From contig CAVYPD010000029.1 in NCBI GenBank assembly GCA_963770275.1, forward strand, positions 77,167 through 141,166: DNA of 64,000 bases, given 5' to 3'. Each line of letters starts with the position of its first letter. Position 1 is the stretch's first letter. The DNA is from Roseiarcus sp963770275. Its GTDB lineage: Bacteria; Pseudomonadota; Alphaproteobacteria; Rhizobiales; Beijerinckiaceae. Below the pieces are notes generated by a model that had not been told where the DNA came from, searched no databases, and worked only from the letters and a program-made list of their open reading frames with translations. This document shows, piece after piece, positions 35,937 through 44,426 of this stretch. Made by a program: the position numbers and the translations under genes.

Positions 35937-38611
35937 CTACGCCTCGGCCGCCCGGCGCACGCCCTCTTCGACCGCCGCCAGCGCTTCGTGCGTCTTGGCG
36001 CCGTCCGGGCCGCCGGCCTGCGCCATGTCCGGGCGGCCGCCGCCGCCCTTGCCGCCAAGCGCGGCGGAGCCGAGGCGCACCAAGTCGACCGCGTTGAAGC
36101 GGCTCGTCAGATCAGGCGTGACGGCGACGACGATGCTGGCCTTGCCGTCTTCGCTCGCCGCCGCGATCGCCACTACGCCGGAGCCCACGCTTTGCTTCGC
36201 CTCGTCGGCGAGCGACTTCAAATCCTTCATCTCGACGTTGCTGACAGCGCGGGCGTAAAGTTTCACGCCGGCGACGTCGCGCGCCGCGTCGGTCTGCGTA
36301 GGCCCTCCGCCGCCCATCGCCAGTTTGCGCCTGGCGTCGGCGAGCTCGCGCTCGAGCTTGCGTTTGTCGTCGATCAGCGCTTCCAGCCGTTCGGTCGCCT
36401 CGCCCGCCGGCGCGCGTAACAAAGCCGCGAGATCGCCGTAAGCGCGCGAATCGGCTTCAAGCCGCTTGCGCGCTTCGTCCCGCGTCTTGGCTTCGATGCG
36501 CCTCACTCCCGCCGCGACCGCGCTCTCGCCAACGATGGTGATGAGGCCGATGTCGCCGGTGCGGTGGACATGCGTGCCGCCGCAAAGCTCGATCGAATAG
36601 GTGCGCTCGTGGTCGTGGCCGTCGTCAATTTCGCCCATGGTGACGACGCGCACCTCGTCGCCGTACTTTTCGCCGAACAAAGCGCGGGCGCCGGACGCGC
36701 GCGCATCGTCGAGGCCCATGAGCCGCGTCGTCACCTCGGCGTTTTCCAAGACAACGTGGTTGGCGATGTCCTCGACTTTTTCGAGTTCGGCGCGCGTGAT
36801 CGGCTTGGGGTGGGCGATGTCGAACCGCAATCGCTCGGGCGAAACCAGCGAGCCCTTCTGCGACACATGATCGCCAAGCACGATGCGCAAAGCTTCATGC
36901 AGGATGTGGGTCGCCGAATGGTTGGCGCGCGTCGCCGTGCGGGCGGCGTGATCGACTTTAAGCTCGACCGCCAGGCCCAAGCTCGCCGCGCCCTCGACGA
37001 TGGTCACGTCATGCACGACAAGGTCGCCGAGTTTCTTGCGCGTGTCGCTCACTTCGGCGCGGAACCCGGATGCGGTGATTTCGCCGACGTCGCCGACCTG
37101 GCCGCCGAACTCGCCATAGAACGGCGTCTGGTTGAGGATCAGCGATCCGCGCTCGCCCGCATTGAGCGTCTCGACTTCGATGCCGTCCTTGACGATCGCG
37201 CGGATGACGCCCTCGGCGGTCTCGGTCTCGTAACCCAGAAACTCGGTCGCGCCGACGCGCTCGCGCAAAGCATACCAGATCGTTTCGGTCGCAGCTTCCC
37301 CCGAGCCCGACCAGGCCCGGCGCGCCTCGGCGCGTTGGCGCTCCATCGCAGCGTTGAACCCTTCCGTGTCGACCGACAGGCCTCGCGCGCGCAGAGCGTC
37401 CTGCGTCAGATCAAGCGGGAATCCAAAGGTGTCGTAGAGCCGGAACGCCGTCTCGCCGTTCAAGACGCCGCCGTCGCCGAGTGAGCGCGTCTCGTCCTCG
37501 AGAATGGCGAGGCCCCGCGCAAGCGCCGAGCGAAAGCGCGTCTCCTCGAGCTTCAAGCGTCTCCGAGATCAGCGACTCGGCGCGGATCAGCTCCGGATAG
37601 GCCTGGCCCATCTCGCGGGTCAGCGCCGGAACGAGCCGCCACATCAGCGGATCGCGCGCGCCAAGGATCTGCGCGTGGCGCATGGCGCGACGCATGATGC
37701 GGCGGAGCACATAGCCGCGGCCCTCGTTCGACGGCAGCACGCCGTCGGCGACCAGGAAGGCGGACGCGCGCAGATGGTCGGCGATCACCCGGTGCGACGC
37801 GCGGTGAGCCCCGTCGGGATCGACGCCGGTGAGCTCGACGCTCGCGCGGATGAGCGCGCGGAAAAGGTCGATGTCGTAATTGTCGTGCACGCCTTGCAGG
37901 ACGGCGGCGATGCGCTCGAGCCCCATGCCGGTGTCGACCGACGGGCGCGGCAGGTTGATCCGCTCGCCGCCCGGCAGCGCCTCGAACTGCATGAACACGA
38001 GATTCCAGATCTCGATGAAGCGGTCGCCGTCGGCGTCCGGCGAGCCGGGCGGACCGCCCGGGATGTGATCGCCGTGATCGTAGAAAATCTCGGAGCACGG
38101 GCCGCAGGGGCCGGTGTCGCCCATCGCCCAGAAATTGTCGCTTGTCGCGATGCGGATGATCCGCTCCTCGGGGAGCCCTGAGATCTTCCGCCACAGAGTT
38201 GAACGCTTCGTCATCGTCGTAATAGACGGTGATGGTGAGCTTTTCCGCCGGCAGCCCTAGGTCGCGCGTCAGCAGGCCCCACGCGTATTCGATCGCGTAG
38301 TCCTTGAAATAGTCGCCGAACGAAAAGTTGCCCAGCATTTCGAAGAACGTGTGGTGGCGCGCCGTATAGCCGACATTGTCGAGGTCGTTGTGCTTGCCGC
38401 CCGCGCGCACGCATTTTTGCGACGTCGTCGCCCGGTTGTAGGGACGCTTCTCGACGCCGGTGAAGACGTTCTTGAACTGCACCATCCCGGCGTTGGTGAA
38501 CATGAGCGTCGGGTCGTTGCGCGGCACGAGCGAGCTCGACGGCACGACGTTATGCCCGTTCTTGGCGAAGAACTGGAGGAAGTTCGATCGAATGTCGTTG
38601 ACGCCGCTCAT
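35937..38611 (-). CDS. alaS: Alanyl-tRNA synthetase (two frameshifts)
   Basis: AlaS charges tRNA-Ala and is essential. Reading from ATG 38611 (MSGVNDIRSNFLQFF), the class II motif region TSQKCVRAGGKHNDLDNVG and ARHHTFFEMLGNFSFGDYFK is intact. Editing-domain residues (RANHSATHILHEALR, IELCGGTHVHRTGD) and the C-Ala oligomerisation part (GGGGRPDMAQAGG) complete it. The frame changes twice: at about 38195-38200 (AFN then LWRKISGLPEERI) and at about 37552-37558 (ISETL then KLEETRFRSAL). Each is repaired by removing one base, giving about 890 residues, the normal size. As the cell cannot lose this gene, sequence error is the likely cause. Confidence 0.92.
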
Positions 38612-38909
38612 GCACCAAAATCGCTTGAAGACAGTCCGCCTGACGGGTTCTAGAACACGGGCGCCAAAAGCGCCAATGCACGGACCGCGCCAGTTTCAGG
38701 ACGGGGAGCGGCTGATATGGGGACTGAGCGTGTCCGCGTCGAGGCGGTTGGCGCTGGCGGCTGACTCGGCGTCCCGCGCCCTTGCCTGACAAAACCGACG
38801 CGTTGCGCGAGACCAAACTTGGCGCTACATTTTGCCATTCGCTGTATGGAATTAACTTGGCGCTGAGGCAGCGGCTACGTGACGGCGCCAAAGGAGCAAA
38901 AGACGTCTC

Positions 38910-40568
38910 GTGACGACCAATCTAGGCGAGGGTCAGTCCCTGGATTCTGATGAGGCCGATCGCGTCTTCGAGGCGATCGTCGCGGCTGTCGCGCGAGGCG
39001 ATCGCAAGCGCGCGCTCCATATGGCGGAAGCGGCTCTGCGCTACCTCATGGATGAGCCGCTCGTGTTGCTGCTCGCCGCGGAAAGCCTTGACGAGCAGGG
39101 TCGCGCGCCGGAAGCGTTAAGCTTGCTCACGCGGGCCTCCGAAATTGCGCCGGAACAGGCTGAGGTGTGGCGGCGGATCGGCGCGTTGATGGTTCGCCAG
39201 GGACGCACTCGCGATGCTCTGGGTGCGTTCGAGAAAGCCCTGGACATTGAACCTTATAGCGTCGCGACGCTCCTGGCCGCCGGGGAGGCAAGTTATCGCC
39301 TCGGCGCGCTGAGCTCGGCCGGTGACTATTTCCGTCGCGTCGCGGAACGCGCTCCGAAAGAGGCGAACGCGGTCGCGGCCCTCGCGCTTATCGCTGCGCG
39401 GCGGCAGAAGACTGATGATGCGAGGGCTCTGGCGAACCGGGCGCTCACCTTACAACCGAATCTGCTGACTGCCGAGATGGCTCTTGGTCGGGCCGACCTG
39501 ATCGAGGGCCTCGCGGAAGCGACGCGCGAGCGCATGACCCGTTTGCTCCATCGTCCGGATCTGAATGACGACACCAGGGTTGGCGTGCTCGATCTACGCG
39601 CCGACGCGCTCGACATCCTCGACCTGAGAGATGAAGCGTTCGCCGATTACCAATCGCGCAATGCGATATTGCGCAGCGCGAACGGCCCCAGAATCGAACG
39701 CGAAATCATCGAACGTCGCGTGGATGAGGCCAAACGCCTCACGAAATACTTTGCTCGCGCGCCCCACGATCCGTGGCGCGCTTCAGCTGGCGAAGATCAT
39801 GTCGGCGCCCGGGCTGCGTCGGGCCACGCGTTTTTGGTGGGCTTTCCAAGGTCGGGCACGACTCTGCTCGAGCGGGTGCTCGCCGCCCATCCCGGCGTGG
39901 CAACGCTCTCGGAGGTCGATCATCTTGCGGAAGTCGGCAGAGGCTTCATGGCCGATGCGAAGGGGCTCGATAGGTTGGCGCAATTGACGCCGCCTCTGGC
40001 CGATGCTGCTCGGGAGATCTATTGGCGAAGCGTCGCTGCGACCCTGGGCGGGAATATTTCAAGCAAGGTGATCATAGACAAGCTGCCGCTGCACATTACC
40101 GCTCTACCGACCATCACTAAGCTGTTCCCACGCGCGAAGATCCTGTTCGCCATGCGCGATCCTCGTGACGTTGTATTCAGCTGCTTTCGGCGAAGATTCC
40201 AAATGAATTCGGCGATGTTTGAGTTCTTGGACCTCAAGGATGCGGCAACCTATTACGACGCGGTCATGACCCTCGACCGCACGTATCGCGCCCGGCTCCG
40301 CCTGACGGCGAGAGAGGTTCGGCACGAGACGATGGTGAGGAATTTCGAGGCGGAAGTCCGGGAAGCTTTGGTCTTCCTTGGGCTGGAGTGGGATCCTGCC
40401 GTCGAGCGCTTCGCGGAAAGACTGCCGGTCGATGCCCAAACGCCCAGCGATGTTCAGCTCGCCCGAGGGATAAACGCCGATGGTGTGGGGCATTGGCGCC
40501 GTTACGCGGAGCACATCGCGCCCGTTTTGCCGATTCTAGAAAAATGGGTGTCGGAATTCGGTTATTGA
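38910..40568 (+). CDS. TPR-repeat sulfotransferase
   Basis: The 552-residue protein has an N-terminal TPR region (EAADRVFEA-type start; LTRASEIAPEQAEVWRRIGALMVRQGRTRDALGAFEKAL at about 77-115) and a C-terminal sulfotransferase domain. The PAPS 5'-phosphosulfate loop is FLVGFPRSGTTLLERVLAAHP and the 3'-phosphate site is FAMRDPRDVVFSCFRRRF. Such proteins transfer sulfate to glycans, lipids or proteins; the acceptor is unknown. Start GTG 38910 follows an AAGGAG site. The neighbouring PEP-CTERM protein raises the possibility of an envelope role, but no functional link is shown. Confidence 0.87.
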   Translation: MTTNLGEGQSLDSDEADRVFEAIVAAVARGDRKRALHMAEAALRYLMDEPLVLLLAAESLDEQGRAPEALSLLTRASEIAPEQAEVWRRIGALMVRQGRTRDALGAFEKALDIEPYSVATLLAAGEASYRLGALSSAGDYFRRVAERAPKEANAVAALALIAARRQKTDDARALANRALTLQPNLLTAEMALGRADLIEGLAEATRERMTRLLHRPDLNDDTRVGVLDLRADALDILDLRDEAFADYQSRNAILRSANGPRIEREIIERRVDEAKRLTKYFARAPHDPWRASAGEDHVGARAASGHAFLVGFPRSGTTLLERVLAAHPGVATLSEVDHLAEVGRGFMADAKGLDRLAQLTPPLADAAREIYWRSVAATLGGNISSKVIIDKLPLHITALPTITKLFPRAKILFAMRDPRDVVFSCFRRRFQMNSAMFEFLDLKDAATYYDAVMTLDRTYRARLRLTAREVRHETMVRNFEAEVREALVFLGLEWDPAVERFAERLPVDAQTPSDVQLARGINADGVGHWRRYAEHIAPVLPILEKWVSEFGY

Positions 40569-40654
40569 AAGATCCACTCCCGCACAGTTGCATTTTTTTG
40601 TTTTAAGGACAAAATTCTCTTGCATTAAACTTGATCTTGACGCATCGTCACATT

Positions 40655-40673
40655 ACGGTTTGGTAATAACCGT
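40655..40673. promoter_or_regulatory. Small dyad upstream of the PEP-CTERM gene
   Basis: Arms acggtt (40655-40660) and aaccgt (40668-40673) flank a 7-bp AT-rich centre, about 32 bp before the ATG at 40705. It may be a regulator site or a promoter part. A dyad of this size may arise by chance. Confidence 0.2.
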
Positions 40674-40704
40674 TGAGCGGTTGTGAATTTGGAGAGGGGA
40701 CCTC

Positions 40705-41424
40705 ATGAAAGCATTATTCGGTTTTGGAGTGTCGGTTGTGGCGCTCATCGCGGCCACTTCCGCTCATGCGAGCGCCGTCATTGACTTGAACTTTGAGGGC
40801 ATCAACTCGACCTATCCGAGCAGCAACTATGCCTTCATCAACGACTTTTATAATGGCGGGATGAGCAGCGACGGAACGACCGGCCCGAATTTCGGGATCG
40901 TCTTTTCGCCAAACGCGCAGGCGATTTGCTTAAACAGCAGTTCGGCGAGCTGCTCCAACACGTCGAAGGGAGGTCTGGGAGACCCTAATTCTCGGGAAGG
41001 CGGCCTGTTTTTCCTCAGTGGCGACTCAACCTTTATGGATGTTGCTGCCGGGTTCACCACCGGATTCTCCTTCAACTATGTTTCTCTCAGCGACGTAGGA
41101 AGCGTCTCGGTATTCAGCGGACTCGACGGGACGGGAACCTTGCTGGGTACGATTGATCTGTCTCCCAATTCAGGCTCCTGCCCAGGCTTCGGCGCCGCCT
41201 TTTGTCCGTTTTCGCCAGTCGGCGTTAGCTTTGCCGGTACGGCGAAATCGATCGAGTTCGGTGGGGTGGCAAATCAGATCGTGTTCGACGACGTAACGTT
41301 CGGCAGTTCGACCCCCGGCGGCGTCCCCGAACCGTCAACTTGGGCGATGATGCTGCTGGGATTGGCGGGCCTCGGAATCGTTGCTCGTCGCAGGGCGAAG
41401 AGCAACTCCGCTCTCGCCGCCTGA
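40705..41424 (+). CDS. PEP-CTERM sorting domain protein, secreted
   Basis: The 239-residue protein has a signal peptide (MKALFGFGVSVVALIAATSAHA, cleaved after about residue 22) and a C-terminal sorting signal: the motif VPEPSTWAMM, a hydrophobic helix LLGLAGLGIVA and an Arg-rich end RRRAK. Exosortase cleaves such proteins at the cell surface. The middle is Gly/Ser/Asn-rich with FSFNYVSLSDVGSVSVFSG, typical of beta-sandwich PEP-CTERM proteins. Two Cys pairs (CLNSSSASC, CPGFGAAFC) may form disulfides. The exosortase is elsewhere. Exact role unknown. A good ribosome site (gagagggg) precedes ATG 40705. Confidence 0.9.
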   Translation: MKALFGFGVSVVALIAATSAHASAVIDLNFEGINSTYPSSNYAFINDFYNGGMSSDGTTGPNFGIVFSPNAQAICLNSSSASCSNTSKGGLGDPNSREGGLFFLSGDSTFMDVAAGFTTGFSFNYVSLSDVGSVSVFSGLDGTGTLLGTIDLSPNSGSCPGFGAAFCPFSPVGVSFAGTAKSIEFGGVANQIVFDDVTFGSSTPGGVPEPSTWAMMLLGLAGLGIVARRRAKSNSALAA

Positions 41425-41660
41425 TCGCGGCTTCGATCGCCGCGTTTCCCCCGGGTTCTGACCCGGGGGTCCCGGCGATGAGCCTCCTCTTAGGCTTAAA
41501 CTGCAGCCCGGGATGACGGGCCTAGTCCGAAATTGATTCCGTCCAAGCCGTGATTGTCAGCCAGCCGAGCTGCGGGGGTCTTATCTGTGGTGCCCGCGGA
41601 AGCGGGCATCCGGTTAGGCGCCGGTCTCTGGATTCCCGCTTCCGCGGGAGTGGCATGAAG
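41425..41660. repeat. Intergenic palindrome cluster (REP-like)
   Basis: Three strong palindromes lie in this gene-free stretch: cccccgggt-tctg-acccggggg (41448-41469), tgcccgc-ggaa-gcgggca (41591-41608) and tcccgc-ttcc-gcggga (41634-41649). The last two are inverted copies of one core (cccgcggaagcggg), as in paired REP units. The first may also stop transcription of the PEP-CTERM gene. No transposase is nearby. Confidence 0.6.
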
Positions 41661-41682
41661 CGTCGCCGAGACGTTGCACGCC

Positions 41683-42121
41683 TCAAACGCCCTGTGCTGC
41701 GATCCGCGCCGCGCGCGTGAGAACCTCGCCCAGTTCCGGCGTCGTGGGCGACGGCAGGGGGGCGGCAGGATCGACCCACTCGACCGCGTCGACTTCGTCG
41801 CTCAGGCGCGGCTCGTCGGCCGTCCATCGCGCGACGAACGAAGCGATGACAAAATGCGTTCGTATTCGGCTCCCTTCGTGGAAAATCGCCTCCACATGCC
41901 GGTTAAAAGCGATGATTTCGGCTTCGATTCCGACCTCTTCCATGAGTTCGCGCGCGAGCGCGACGGCGAGCGTCTCGCCCGACTTCGACCCCGCCGCCCG
42001 GCAGGCTGAAGTGACCAAGCAGCGGCGCGCGCGCCCGGCGGATGATGAGCGCCCGGCCCTCTCGAAATACCGCCGCCGACACTGCGAGGATCGGGCGGGC
42101 GGGAAACAGTCGGTCGTTCAT
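41683..42121 (-). CDS. Nudix hydrolase (frameshifted)
   Basis: This is an ADP-ribose pyrophosphatase-like Nudix protein, about 145 residues when repaired. From ATG 42121 it reads PARPILAVSAAVFREGRALIIRRARAPLLGHFSLPGGGVEVG; the frame then shifts, and the rest of the Nudix box, ETLAVALARELMEEVGIEAE, lies one base over. The extra g is in a run at about 41978-41980 (gtcgggcgag for gtcggcgag). The break falls inside the catalytic motif, so a literal reading would be inactive. Its substrate cannot be told. Confidence 0.82.
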
Positions 42122-42480
42122 GGGTTATGCTCGCCGCGGATGGTCGAGTTGTCTCCTTCGGGTCGAGGTTCGTCGATTGGGAGCGCGGTGAAAAGATTGT
42201 TCTGAGCGGCTCGCAGCCGTCCAGCAATTCCCACCCCTCCTGGAGCCAATGCTGTCCGCCGCCTGATCCGGAAAAACAGATTGTTAGACATTTTATTTAC
42301 CAAATACAGAAACACGTGCTATGATCTTGCCTGTCGCAAGAAGAGTTCGGGCCTTGCCTCTGGCGGCGAGGACGGGTGAGGGTGCGCGCATTTGTAGCAT
42401 TGGAGACACGATGTTGCAGAGGAAGGAATTTTTTTTACTCCAATCCGTTGTAACCCATTGAGAAGTCCCGATTCCGAAAA
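42122..42480. other. Gene-free spacer between the Nudix gene and alr
   Basis: About 360 bp with no supported gene. It contains AT-rich parts (attttatttaccaaatac, about 42290-42307, and attttttttactcc near 42428) unlike the flanks. It may hold the Nudix promoter. No RNA gene or repeat array was recognised apart from the alr terminator that follows. Confidence 0.4.
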
Positions 42481-42536
42481 ATAAACGCTAGTAAACGCTA
42501 GCTATTTTACTAGCGTTTACCGTTTAGAGCGTTTAT
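42481..42536 (-). terminator. Nested inverted repeat at the alr 3' end (probable terminator)
   Basis: An 11-bp arm gtaaacgctag (42491-42501) pairs with ctagcgtttac (42510-42520), and an outer pair ataaacgct (42481-42489) with agcgtttat (42528-42536) encloses it. On the alr strand the stem is followed by tttattttt, as in a rho-independent terminator. The alr stop (42517-42519) lies inside the inner arm, so the last codons of alr are part of the hairpin. Confidence 0.6.
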
Positions 42537-43731
42537 TGGCTTTTATTTCCGTCAGTTCGGCCCCCAAAGCCGAATTGGCGCCCTCGCGCCCGCCCGCTCG
42601 ACCGCCGCTGCGGACATAGTCGCGCTGATGGCGGGGGCCGAGACTGGTCAAAAGAGCATAGCCGATCGTGCCGCTGCGGGTCGCGAAGTCGTCGAGGTCG
42701 ATTGCTCCGCCGAAGAACTCGACCGGGTCACCCGGTCGAACGGCGTCCTCTGGCAGGTCGGTGACGTCGACGATCGTGAGGTCCATCGACACCCGCCCGA
42801 CCAGCGGGGCTCTGCGCCCGGCGACCGCGACTTCGGCCCCCGGCTTGGCATCGGTCGCGCCGGCCCCACGCGGCAGGCCGTCGGCGTAGCCGATGAGCAG
42901 GGTCGCGAGTCGGGTCGGGCGCCTGGCGGTCCACTGGGCGTTGTAGCCGCAGCTCAAGCCGGCCTCGATCCAACGGATCTGCTGGATCGCCGCGGTCAGT
43001 GTCACGACGGGCCGCATCGGGTTTGGCCGGCCCGGCGTCGGATTGCCGCCGTAGAGTGCGTAGCCCGGGCGCGCCAGATCGTAGATCGGGGACGGATCGA
43101 GGAACATGCCCGACGAATTGGCGAGCGAGACGGGGAGGTGGGGGAACGCTGCGCGGGCCGCCTCGAAAAGCTCGATCTGCGCCGGATTGATGGGATCGCC
43201 GGGGATCTCGGACGAAACGAAGTGGCTCATCAGTAAGTCGGCCCCGCTCGTTGCCCCATGTGTCGCCATCGCCGACTGCAGGCGGGCGAGGGACGCGAAG
43301 CCAAGTCTGTTCATACCGGTGTCGAGATGGAGCGCGGATGGACTGGTCTCGCCGCGACGGGTGGCGAAGGCGGACCAGCGCTTGAGCTCCTCTTCGCCGC
43401 CGATTGCGGGCGCGAGGCGATGCTCGACATAGTCTGCCGGATCGGCCCCGATCTCGAGGCCGTTGAGCACATAGATCGCGGCCTCAGCCGGCAGCGCTCG
43501 TCGCGCCGCGATCGCCTCGTTGAAATGGGCGACGAAGAAAACGCGCGCGCCCGCGGCCCACAGCGCAGGCGCGGCCTCAAAGACGCCGATTCCGTAAGCG
43601 TTGGCCTTGATGACGGCGGCGCAACGCCCAGGCGCGGCGCGGCGCGAAAGGTCGCGCCAATTGTCGGCGAGTGCGCCAAGGTCGATCGTGAGACGCCCCG
43701 GGGCGCTTACAGGAGCCACGACGTCAATCAC
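42517..43731 (-). CDS. alr: Alanine racemase
   Basis: Alr supplies D-alanine for peptidoglycan. The PLP Lys is in AAVIKANAYGIGV (about residue 43), and the catalytic Tyr is in the SCGYNAQW region (about 270). LHLDTGMNRLGF, RPGYALYGGNP and GRVSMDLTIVDVT are typical. Start GTG 43731 overlaps the stop of the upstream acetyltransferase gene (GTGA), indicating coupling. The last 35 or so residues (after GPRHQRDYVRSGG) exceed the family core and end at a hairpin. Confidence 0.92.
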   Translation of the reverse strand: MIDVVAPVSAPGRLTIDLGALADNWRDLSRRAAPGRCAAVIKANAYGIGVFEAAPALWAAGARVFFVAHFNEAIAARRALPAEAAIYVLNGLEIGADPADYVEHRLAPAIGGEEELKRWSAFATRRGETSPSALHLDTGMNRLGFASLARLQSAMATHGATSGADLLMSHFVSSEIPGDPINPAQIELFEAARAAFPHLPVSLANSSGMFLDPSPIYDLARPGYALYGGNPTPGRPNPMRPVVTLTAAIQQIRWIEAGLSCGYNAQWTARRPTRLATLLIGYADGLPRGAGATDAKPGAEVAVAGRRAPLVGRVSMDLTIVDVTDLPEDAVRPGDPVEFFGGAIDLDDFATRSGTIGYALLTSLGPRHQRDYVRSGGRAGGREGANSALGAELTEIKANKRSKR

Positions 43732-44240
43732 CTGAGGACTTTCTCCATCACCGCCGTCGTCGGCGTCTCAAATCCTGGATGCGCCTCGATCTCGCGCCGC
43801 GCAAAGCCGTAGTGCTCAAATAGCCGCTCGTTTTCAGGCAATTCGAGCCGCGTCTTGAGGGTCATTCCTCGGACGCCTCGGCGCCTCGCCTCCGTTTCGC
43901 AGGCCGCGATCAGCAAACGGACGGTCCCGCGACCGCGCGCCACCGGCGCGACCGACACGCGCGCGACATGGAGGGCATCGTCGTTCAGGCTCCACAGCAC
44001 AGCTGCGATAAGCGCGCCGCCCTCGAAGACGCCGAATCCGCCGCCCGCCTCGATTTTGGCAGCGATCGACGATGCGGTTTCGAGAAGGGCCGACGATGAA
44101 GGCGTGGTTTGCCGATTCTGCGCGGCGAAGGCGGTCCGGATGAGTTCGGCCGCCTCGTCGGCATAGGCAGTCGATAACGGGCGAACGACCATCCCAGCCG
44201 CCGCTTCGGCGTCATCGGCGATTGGATCGCGAATCTCCAT
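43728..44240 (-). CDS. GNAT-family N-acetyltransferase
   Basis: The 170-residue acetyltransferase has the acetyl-CoA motif VARVSVAPVARGRGTVRLLIAAC (R/Q-x-x-G-x-G type at about 104-113) and a C-terminal LFEHYGFARREIEAHPG. I use ATG 44240 (MEIRDPIADDAEAAAG); the frame is open to a GTG at 44297. It precedes alr with a GTGA overlap. Its acceptor is unknown; the pairing with alr may reflect only co-transcription. Confidence 0.82.
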   Translation of the reverse strand: MEIRDPIADDAEAAAGMVVRPLSTAYADEAAELIRTAFAAQNRQTTPSSSALLETASSIAAKIEAGGGFGVFEGGALIAAVLWSLNDDALHVARVSVAPVARGRGTVRLLIAACETEARRRGVRGMTLKTRLELPENERLFEHYGFARREIEAHPGFETPTTAVMEKVLR

Positions 44241-44426
44241 GGCCCGACGTATAAGACCGTCACCACGGCGAAAGGCAAGGGGGGCGAGTTTCCCCACCGT
44301 CCGCGAGCTTTATGGACGAAGTTTAACCCCGCTTTCAGGCCTGCGCCTCGTTTTCGCCGCGCTCTCTGGCGAAGACCTCTCAGGCGCGGTACACCGCGCG
44401 GAACGAGCCATGAGGCGGACGATTCG

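Noticed and set aside
38660..38676. Short hairpin ggcgccaaaagcgcc upstream of alaS as a regulatory element
   Set aside because: A 5-bp stem in GC-rich DNA with no supporting context.
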